Shown: positions 1 to 5,815 of the stretch, piece after piece | Layout: each line of letters opens with the position of its first letter | How positions within the stretch are numbered: position 1 is the first letter of the stretch | Source: an uncultured Oscillibacter sp. | Lineage (GTDB): Bacteria; Bacillota_A; Clostridia; Oscillospirales; Oscillospiraceae | Direction of reading: 5' to 3' | Assembly (NCBI GenBank): GCA_951800675.1 | Contig: CATOKC010000174.1 | Span: 1-5,815, forward strand | Length of the DNA stretch: 5,815 nt | Position numbers and translations under genes: made by a program | Notes under the pieces: model-generated | Seen by the model: only the letters and a program-made list of their open reading frames with translations | Databases searched by the model: none | Told to the model about the DNA's origin: nothing

Positions 1-1289
1 AGGAGGCGGACGCGCCCCCAGAGGCCCCCGACGCGCTGCCCCCCGCCGCCGGAGACGGCGGAAACCCCATTGTGGTGCGGCCCGATGGAACGCCGGAGAC
101 CACTGCCGGGGACAGTACGATGGACGACGAGCTGGTTTTCACCGGGGAGGACGACTTTCGCTATCTGGCCTTTGAGGACCTGCGGGACAAGGTGCTGGAG
201 GGAAGCCTGACGGCAAGGATGCTCCAGGAGTCCATCGCCTCCATCGACGCCATGGATTACACCGACATGTACCAGAGCCTGAACGCCCAGATGACCAGCC
301 TGGAGGCCGCCCAGAAGATGTACGCCCAGATTCCCGTCTCCACCCCTATGGAGGGGGCCATGCAGGGCTTCGTGATTTCCAACCTGGCCAGCTCCTATGC
401 CAGCCTCAGCGCCAACGTATCGGAGCTTGCCTCCGGCAAGCTTCAAAAGGACTCCGCCGCCGCCCGGCGGCAGCTGAAAAACGCCCAGGACCTCACCGTG
501 GTGGGAGCGGAGTCTCTGTACTTTGCTATTTTGGAGCTGGAGCAGACCAAGGAAACGCTCCGGCGGAACCTCACCGCCCTGGACCGCCAGCTGGAGGAAA
601 TGGAGCTCCGCTATGAGCTGGGGCAGATTTCCGCTCTGACCCTGGAGCAGGTGCGAAACGGCCGGGCCACCCTCCAGAGCAACCTCAGCACCCTGGAGAT
701 GAACCTCCGCCGCTGCAAGCTGCAAATGCAGTCCATGGTGGGAGCGAACCTCAACGGCTCCCTGGTGCTGGGTCCCCTCCCGGCGCTGAGCCAGGGACTG
801 GTGGACTCCATGGACTATAAGCCGGACCTGGAGGAGGCCAAGACCCGCAGCTATGACCTCTTCGCCGCCAAGAAAAAGCTGGACGAGGCCGGGGACACCT
901 ATGACGACACCCGGGCCAGCTACGCCCAGAATACATACAACGTCCGCAGCGCCCGTCACACCTATGAGGCGGCGCTGTACGAGTACAAGATGGCGGTGCA
1001 GAGCTTTGAGATGAACTTCCGCAATGCCTTTGACTCTGTAAAGGATTACCAGCAGGTTCTGCGTTCCGCCCAGACCTCCCTGGCCTTCCAGGAGAATACC
1101 TACGCCTCTCAGGAGCTGAAATACCGCCAGGGGACCATTTCCCACAACGCCCTCCTGGACGCGGAGGACCAGCTGACAGAGTCCAAGGAAGCCGTGGAGA
1201 CCGCGCGGCGAAACCTGTTCACCGCCTATCGGACCTATTATTGGGCCGTGAACTACGGCGTGATGAGCGGCGGCCAGACCGGGACCTGA
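1..1289 (+). CDS. TolC-family (outer-membrane-factor-like) coiled-coil protein, 5' partial
   Basis: Likely the exit-duct component of a tripartite efflux pump, acting outside the cytoplasmic membrane and docking on the adaptor encoded next. The frame is open from position 3 through the left edge with no stop, so the gene begins upstream. The first start codon in frame (GTG at 72) has no well-placed Shine-Dalgarno and should not be taken as the real start. The visible N-terminus is an acidic Pro/Ala/Gly linker up to about position 190. A 'FEDLRDKVLEGSL' segment then resembles the first helix of TolC-family proteins. Numbering from GTG 72, two copies of the TolC repeat signature occur 170 residues apart: ELRYELGQIS at 178 and ELKYRQGTIS at 348, each followed by a Leu-rich amphipathic helix. 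The usual beta-strand pairs before each signature helix are not evident; those stretches look helical. The signal peptide is presumably upstream. TolC-family assignment is good; function in the cell envelope is inferred. Confidence 0.85.
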   Translation, partial: EADAPPEAPDALPPAAGDGGNPIVVRPDGTPETTAGDSTMDDELVFTGEDDFRYLAFEDLRDKVLEGSLTARMLQESIASIDAMDYTDMYQSLNAQMTSLEAAQKMYAQIPVSTPMEGAMQGFVISNLASSYASLSANVSELASGKLQKDSAAARRQLKNAQDLTVVGAESLYFAILELEQTKETLRRNLTALDRQLEEMELRYELGQISALTLEQVRNGRATLQSNLSTLEMNLRRCKLQMQSMVGANLNGSLVLGPLPALSQGLVDSMDYKPDLEEAKTRSYDLFAAKKKLDEAGDTYDDTRASYAQNTYNVRSARHTYEAALYEYKMAVQSFEMNFRNAFDSVKDYQQVLRSAQTSLAFQENTYASQELKYRQGTISHNALLDAEDQLTESKEAVETARRNLFTAYRTYYWAVNYGVMSGGQTGT

Positions 1290-1308
1290 GGACGAGCGAC
1301 GACGATTT

Positions 1309-1314
1309 GGAGGA
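1309..1314 (+). promoter_or_regulatory. Ribosome binding site of the adaptor gene
   Basis: GGAGGA lies six bases upstream of the ATG at 1320, inside the 30-base gap after the TolC-like gene. It fixes the adaptor start. The gap shows no promoter or terminator, so the two genes are probably cotranscribed. Confidence 0.85.
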
Positions 1315-1319
1315 ACTAC

Positions 1320-2573
1320 ATGACAAAGAACAGAATCCTGGCGGCGCTGCTTGCCGCCACCCTGGCGCTGAGCCTCGCCGCCTGCGGCGGGGCAGAGGAC
1401 GCGCCGGAGGAAGAGCCCGTCAACCCGGGCGTGGCCGTCCAGGTGCAGAGCATTGGGGCGGATACCATCTATACGGAAAACACCGTCTCCGGCCAGCTTC
1501 TGGCGGAGGATCAGTCCACCATCATGGTGGCCGTCAGCGCCAAGTGCACCGCCGTCTACGCCGAGGCGGGAGACGAGGTGAAGGCCGGCGACATGCTGTG
1601 CACCCTGGACCTTGGGAGCACCCTGGCCTCCCACAATGCCGCCAGCATCAGCTACCGCTCCTCCGCCCAGAGCTACAACGACCAGTCGGCGGTCTTTGAA
1701 AAGCAGATTGCCCTGGCGGAGAAGAACGTCCGGGACCTGAAGGAGCTCTATGAGATCGGCGCGGCCTCTCAAATGGAGATTGACCAGGCGGAGCTCCAGC
1801 TCCAAAGCGCCATCGCCCAGCGGAACTCCACCCTCTCCCAGCTGGAGGCGGGGATGCAGAACGCCCTTTCCAACGTGGAGCAGCTGGACACGGTGCTGGA
1901 GAATGTGGACGCCCGGGGCAACGTCATTGCCCCCAGCAGCGGCACCCTGGTGACCATGAACGCCACCGAGGGAGGATTCATCTCCAACGCCGCTCCCGTG
2001 GCCGTCATCGACGGGGCGGAGCAGATGAAGGCAGTGGTCCAGGTCTCCGAGGCCCTGGTGCCGAAGCTCTCGGTGGGGGACAAGGCGGACGTGTCCGTCA
2101 GCGCGGCGAATCAGACCTTTGAGGCCACCATCCGCTCCGTGGAGCGGGCGGCCAACATGCAGACCCGGCTCTACACCGTCACGCTGTCCCTGCCCTCCGA
2201 CACCGACGGGCTGCTGGCGGGCATGTTCGCCGACGTGACCTTCCACACCGACGTGTCGGAGAACACCATCGTGGTGCCCACCGAGGCGGTGCTGACCCGG
2301 GGCGAGACCCAGTACGTCTTTGTGGTGGAGAACGGTACCGCCAAATACACGGAGGTCTCCACCGGCCTCACCGGCAACGGCGTGACGGAGGTCCTCACCG
2401 GCCTTTCCGCCGGGCAGCGGCTGGTCACGGTGGGGCAGGCCTACCTGAACGACGGCGACCCGGTCCGCGTGGTCTCCGGCGAGGAGTCTACCGCCCCGGC
2501 GGAGGACCCGGCGGAGAGCCCGGAATCCGGTGAAGCCGCCGCTCCCAAAGACGGAGAGGGCCAGGAGGAATAA
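1320..2573 (+). CDS. RND efflux adaptor: HlyD/AcrA-type membrane fusion lipoprotein
   Basis: Periplasmic-adaptor-type subunit that bridges the RND permease and the TolC-like duct. This 417-residue protein starts at an ATG with a GGAGG six bases upstream. A lipoprotein signal peptide (MTKNR, hydrophobic core, lipobox L19-A-A-C22) predicts lipid anchoring at Cys22 after cleavage by signal peptidase II, followed by an acidic linker. The first half of the split lipoyl domain is seen around residues 75-95 (GDEVKAGD at 84-91). A long alpha-hairpin spans about 100-195, its tip reading GAASQMEIDQAE. The second lipoyl half is NVIAPSSGTL at 201-210. Beta-barrel and membrane-proximal domains follow to about residue 385, and the tail is acidic and Pro/Ala/Glu-rich. 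At the hairpin tip, Leu143 and Ser150 match two of the three TolC-contact residues of AcrA; the Arg is offset by one (Arg138, with Asp139 in its place). Gene order TolC-like, adaptor, RND supports the role. Confidence 0.93.
   Translation: MTKNRILAALLAATLALSLAACGGAEDAPEEEPVNPGVAVQVQSIGADTIYTENTVSGQLLAEDQSTIMVAVSAKCTAVYAEAGDEVKAGDMLCTLDLGSTLASHNAASISYRSSAQSYNDQSAVFEKQIALAEKNVRDLKELYEIGAASQMEIDQAELQLQSAIAQRNSTLSQLEAGMQNALSNVEQLDTVLENVDARGNVIAPSSGTLVTMNATEGGFISNAAPVAVIDGAEQMKAVVQVSEALVPKLSVGDKADVSVSAANQTFEATIRSVERAANMQTRLYTVTLSLPSDTDGLLAGMFADVTFHTDVSENTIVVPTEAVLTRGETQYVFVVENGTAKYTEVSTGLTGNGVTEVLTGLSAGQRLVTVGQAYLNDGDPVRVVSGEESTAPAEDPAESPESGEAAAPKDGEGQEE
2563..2568 (+). promoter_or_regulatory. Ribosome binding site of the RND permease, inside the adaptor's 3' end
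   Basis: A perfect AGGAGG lies in the last codons of the adaptor gene. It is five bases from a TTG at 2574, which directly follows the adaptor's TAA, and eleven bases from the ATG at 2580. Spacing alone does not settle the start; the ATG is favoured by codon preference, the TTG by distance. The arrangement suggests translational coupling between adaptor and permease. Confidence 0.75.
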
Positions 2574-2579
2574 TTGAAC

Positions 2580-5500
2580 ATGAGTATCGCCAGAGCAAGC
2601 ATCCAGCACAAGGTGGCGACCATTCTGGCCAGCATCCTGATCTGCGTCTTTGGATTGATGTTCGCCACGCAGCTCCAGATGGCCCTGATGCCGGAGATGG
2701 AGATGCCCATGGCCGTGGTGGCCTGCTATTACACCGGGGCCAGCCCCAGCGACATCGAGGAGCTGGTCACCCGGCCCCTGGAGGGAGCCATCATGTCCGT
2801 TCCCGGCGTGGATGAGATTTCCTCCACCTCCTCCGACGGCGTGAGCCAAATTCAAATTACTTATGTGGACGGCACAGACCTGGACATCGCCGCCACGAAG
2901 CTCCGGGAGCAGTTCGACATGGTGAGCCTCCCGGAGGACGCCATGGACCCGGTGATCATCAACATGAACCTCAGCGCCCTGATGCCCACAGCCATGATCG
3001 CCCTGGTGGGCGAGGACTTAAGCCAGCTTCAGAGCATGGCGGAGGACCTGGTGGTCCCGGCCTTGGAGCGCATCAACGGCGTGGCCCAGGTGACGGTGAA
3101 CGGCGGCGTCAGCCAACAGATCGCCGTGGAGCTGGACCCCACCCGGGCGGCGGGCTATGGCCTCTCCGCCTCCTATGTGTCCCAATTTCTGGCGGGGCAG
3201 AACCTGATCTACCCCGGCGGGAGCCTGGAAAACGGGTCCAAAAAGCTCACCGTCTCCACCGACGCCAAGTTCCAGACGGTGGACGACGTGCGGAACATGA
3301 TCCTCTCCCTCCCTACCGGCGGCACGGTGCGCCTGGGCGAAGTGGCCAACGTCACCCTGGAGGACAAGGACATGGACGCCATGGCAAAGTCCGGCGAGGC
3401 CGCCTGCGTGGTGCTCCAGGTCTCCAAGCAGTCCGCCGCCAACGAGGTCTACGTCTCCGAGCAGGTGGTAAAGCGGCTGGACAGCCTGAAGGCGGATAAC
3501 CCCAGCCTCCGCTATTCCGCCCCCTACCTCGCCAGCGACTACATCAACCAAACCGTGGACGCCGCCTATCAGAACATCCTCCAGGGCGTGCTGCTGGCGG
3601 CTGTTGTGGTGCTGCTGTTCCTCCGCCGGGGCGGGGCCACCCTGACCATCGCCGTGTCCATGCCCATCTGCATTTTGACGGTCTTTGTCCTCATGCGGGC
3701 CTTCAACCTGACGCTGAACATGATGTCCTTAGGCGGCATCGCCATGGGCGTGGGCATGATCGTGGACAACTCCATTGTCGTCCTGGAGAATATCTACCGC
3801 TTCTCCGCCGAGGGCCGCGGCCGGGCGGACGCCTGTATCGAGGGCACAAAGGAGGTCACCTCCTCCGTCCTGGCCTCCACACTCACCACCGAGGCGGTCT
3901 TTGTCCCCCTGGCCCTCACCAGCGGCATGGCGGGAATGATGTTCAAGGACTTCTGCCTGACCATCGCCTCCCTGATCTTTGCCTCCCTGGTCATCTCCCT
4001 GACCCTGGTGCCCCTCCTCTGCTATTTCACCCTGGACGAGGAGAAGGTCCGCCGCCGTCAGGAGAAACAGGCGGAAAGACAGCCCGGCCCTCTGAAGCGG
4101 CTGACCGGGAAGATCAGCAGCTTCTACCTGAAAACCCTGAACTTCTTTGTCCATCACCTGTTTTTGGGCATGGCGGCCTCCTTTGCCCTGGTGGTGCTCT
4201 TCGGCGTCACCCTGATGAACACCAAGATGGTCCTCATACCCGACATGGACCAGGGGCAGATTACCGTCAATATCGGAATGCCCATCGGGTCTCAGCTGAA
4301 TGAGACCTCCGTCATCGCCGACCGGGTGTCCGCCATCACGGAGGAGACGGTCCCGGAGATTGAGGAGATGTTCTACATCGCCTCCGACGAGTCCGTCACC
4401 ATGATGCTGGACATCGGCTCCAAGTCCCAGCGCCAGCGGAGCAGCAACGAGATCGCCCAGGCCCTCCGGGCGGCGGTGCGGGACGTGGCGGGCTGTGAGA
4501 TCACCGTCTCCGCCTCCGACGCCAGCGCCATGATGGGCGGCGGAGGGGATATCGCGGTCAACATCGAGGGCGACGACTACGACACCCTGGAATTCCTGGC
4601 GAACGACCTGATTTCCCAGATCGAGGCCCTGCCCGACGCGGTGAACGTGAAGAGCTCCCTGTCCGACGAGGTGCCCCAGGTGAAGGTCACCGTGAACCGT
4701 GAGGCCGCCGCCCAGTACGGCCTCACCGCCGCATCCATCGGCCAGGCGGTCCGGTCGGAGCTCACCGGCTCCACCGCCACTCGCGTCACCATCAACAGCC
4801 GCGAGCTGGACGTGGTGGTCCGGGGCGGCGGCACGGCGGCGAAAAGCCTGGACGCGCTGAAGTCCATGGGCGTGCCCTCCGCCATGGGCGGCACGGTGCC
4901 CCTGGGCTCCGTGGCTGCCGTCTCCATTGAGCAGGCTCCCCAGACCATCGTCCGGGCCAACCAGACCCGGCAGGTGACCATCTCCGGCGAGACCGTCAGC
5001 GGTGACACCGCCGCCATGACCGCCGCCGTTTGGGAGATTCTGAATAACTACACCTTCCCCCAGGGCTACGCCGTGGAGACCGACGGCTCCTATGAAACCA
5101 TGATGGAGAGCTTTGGAGACCTGCTCATTGCCCTGGCGGCGGCGCTGCTGCTGGTATATTTTGTCCTGGCGGTGCAGTTCGAGAGCTTCCTCATGCCCGT
5201 CATGGTTATGCTGATCCTCCCGGTGGCCTTTACCGGCTCCCTCTTCGGCCTGCCGGTGACGGGGCGGGACCTCTCCATGCTGTCTTTGGTGTCCATCATC
5301 ATGCTGGCGGGCACGGTGGTCAACTCCTCCATCATTTTGGTAGAGTACATCAAGATCCGCCGGGCCCGGGGCGAGGACCGGGAAACCGCCATCCTCCACG
5401 CCTGCCCCTTCCGGGTGCGGCCCATTTTGATGACTACCCTGACCACCATCCTGGCCATGGTCCCCATGGCAATGGGCATCGGGGAGACCAACGAGATGAT

Positions 5501-5744
5501 GTCGGATATGGGCATCACCATGATCGCGGGCATGGTGATCTCCACCATTGTGACCCTGGTGTTCACCCCGGTGTACTATTCCGTCATCGACAATCTCAGC
5601 CACATTTTCCGCCGGAAGGACAAGAAGCCTCCCAAGAAGCCCCGAGGGTCCCTCTTTGGGCGCAAGAGTAAAGGGCTTCCCGCTTCCGAAGTCCCGGAGG
5701 CCCCAGCCCCTGAGGCGGAGGCCGTCCCCGCGGAAAGCACCTAA
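2580..5744 (+). CDS. RND (AcrB/AcrF-type) efflux permease subunit
   Basis: Inner-membrane pump of the resistance-nodulation-division superfamily, probably a trimer that expels a substrate at the expense of an ion gradient. It has 1054 residues from ATG 2580 (1056 from TTG 2574), close to the roughly 1050 of AcrB, so it is complete. Numbering from the ATG: TM1 at about 12-30; first extracytoplasmic porter/docking region about 33-330, opening with the family pattern MPEMEMP...YTGASPSDIEELVTRPLE; TM2-TM6 about 335-481; a basic cytoplasmic loop; TM7 about 527-545; second extracytoplasmic region to about 840; TM8-TM12 about 846-1000; then a Lys/Arg-rich and Pro/Ala/Glu-rich cytoplasmic tail. TM4 carries VDNSIVVLEN with Asp396-Asn397 where AcrB has Asp407-Asp408. 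TM10 carries GTVVNSSI with Val914 where AcrB has Lys940. TM11 keeps RPILMT (947-952). Drug, lipid or peptide substrates are all possible; a CzcA-type metal pump is less likely but not excluded. Confidence 0.95.
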   Translation: MSIARASIQHKVATILASILICVFGLMFATQLQMALMPEMEMPMAVVACYYTGASPSDIEELVTRPLEGAIMSVPGVDEISSTSSDGVSQIQITYVDGTDLDIAATKLREQFDMVSLPEDAMDPVIINMNLSALMPTAMIALVGEDLSQLQSMAEDLVVPALERINGVAQVTVNGGVSQQIAVELDPTRAAGYGLSASYVSQFLAGQNLIYPGGSLENGSKKLTVSTDAKFQTVDDVRNMILSLPTGGTVRLGEVANVTLEDKDMDAMAKSGEAACVVLQVSKQSAANEVYVSEQVVKRLDSLKADNPSLRYSAPYLASDYINQTVDAAYQNILQGVLLAAVVVLLFLRRGGATLTIAVSMPICILTVFVLMRAFNLTLNMMSLGGIAMGVGMIVDNSIVVLENIYRFSAEGRGRADACIEGTKEVTSSVLASTLTTEAVFVPLALTSGMAGMMFKDFCLTIASLIFASLVISLTLVPLLCYFTLDEEKVRRRQEKQAERQPGPLKRLTGKISSFYLKTLNFFVHHLFLGMAASFALVVLFGVTLMNTKMVLIPDMDQGQITVNIGMPIGSQLNETSVIADRVSAITEETVPEIEEMFYIASDESVTMMLDIGSKSQRQRSSNEIAQALRAAVRDVAGCEITVSASDASAMMGGGGDIAVNIEGDDYDTLEFLANDLISQIEALPDAVNVKSSLSDEVPQVKVTVNREAAAQYGLTAASIGQAVRSELTGSTATRVTINSRELDVVVRGGGTAAKSLDALKSMGVPSAMGGTVPLGSVAAVSIEQAPQTIVRANQTRQVTISGETVSGDTAAMTAAVWEILNNYTFPQGYAVETDGSYETMMESFGDLLIALAAALLLVYFVLAVQFESFLMPVMVMLILPVAFTGSLFGLPVTGRDLSMLSLVSIIMLAGTVVNSSIILVEYIKIRRARGEDRETAILHACPFRVRPILMTTLTTILAMVPMAMGIGETNEMMSDMGITMIAGMVISTIVTLVFTPVYYSVIDNLSHIFRRKDKKPPKKPRGSLFGRKSKGLPASEVPEAPAPEAEAVPAEST

Positions 5745-5751
5745 ATTCCAT

Positions 5752-5797
5752 AAAAAGGCGGGCCGCCCGGAAAAGGGCGGCCCGCCGCGTTTTTTTT
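5752..5797 (+). terminator. Rho-independent terminator ending the efflux operon
   Basis: A perfect 12-bp all-GC inverted repeat (GGCGGGCCGCCC at 5757-5768, its complement at 5775-5786) encloses a six-base GGAAAA loop. After a GCG spacer come eight Ts at 5790-5797. Five As at 5752-5756 precede the stem, so a weaker five-T tract exists on the opposite strand and the element might act in both directions. It begins eight bases after the permease stop codon and marks the end of the transcript. Confidence 0.95.
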
Positions 5798-5815
5798 GAT
5801 TTACCCGGGGGTTTG

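Noticed and set aside
72..74. GTG as the start of the TolC-like gene
   Set aside because: The frame stays open to the window edge, no Shine-Dalgarno sits at a workable distance, and a secreted protein would need a signal peptide, which must therefore lie upstream.
1290..1319. Possible internal promoter or regulatory site between the first two genes
   Set aside because: Only 30 bases with a Shine-Dalgarno and a short GACGA repetition; no -35/-10 pair is recognisable.
1241..1699. A 152-codon plus-strand frame overlapping the end of the TolC-like gene and the start of the adaptor gene
   Set aside because: Arg/Gly-rich out-of-frame reading with no Shine-Dalgarno; the adaptor frame with lipobox and SD explains the region.
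3018..3551. A 177-codon minus-strand frame within the permease gene
   Set aside because: Gly/Val/His-rich shadow of the coding strand with no independent start signal or domain.
3729..5603. A 624-codon open frame on the minus strand opposite the permease gene
   Set aside because: Its His/Gly/Asp-rich composition without hydrophobic core or recognisable domain is typical of antisense frames in GC-rich genes; the plus strand has a clear RND protein across the whole span.
5798..5815. Short CCCGGGGG-containing stretch after the terminator, possibly the start of another element
   Set aside because: Too short and cut by the window edge to support any call.

Overview
The window holds one operon-like, plus-strand block of three genes that together encode a tripartite RND-type efflux system, closed by a strong intrinsic terminator. 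The DNA is GC-rich by eye, the visible Shine-Dalgarno sites are near-perfect AGGAGG/GGAGG, and the adaptor carries a Gram-positive-style lipobox signal peptide. Together with the protein style (acidic Pro/Ala/Glu-rich linkers, and a TolC-like protein in which I see no outer-membrane strands), this suggests a GC-rich member of the Clostridia, such as the Oscillospiraceae/Flavonifractor-like gut bacteria. That assignment is an inference from style, not a match.

Layout: (1) positions 1-1289, the 3' portion of a TolC/outer-membrane-factor-like gene whose reading frame is already open at the left edge, so its true start and probable signal peptide lie outside the window; (2) a 30-base gap with a Shine-Dalgarno; (3) 1320-2573, a lipoprotein membrane-fusion (HlyD/AcrA-type) adaptor; (4) 2580-5744 (or from a TTG at 2574), a full-length RND permease whose ribosome binding site lies inside the last codons of the adaptor gene; (5) 5752-5797, a Rho-independent terminator with a 12-bp all-GC stem and eight Ts. 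The last 18 bases hold nothing I can name. No promoter is visible, so transcription must start upstream of the window.

How the parts would work together: the RND permease in the cytoplasmic membrane would use an ion gradient to capture and expel a substrate, the lipid-anchored adaptor would clasp its extracytoplasmic head, and the TolC-like coiled-coil protein would stack on the adaptor's alpha-hairpin. In a diderm this makes a conduit through the outer membrane. Here the TolC-like protein seems to be helical throughout, so the main point of interest is a TolC-class tunnel that may work in a cell with no outer membrane. The substrate cannot be told from the sequence.
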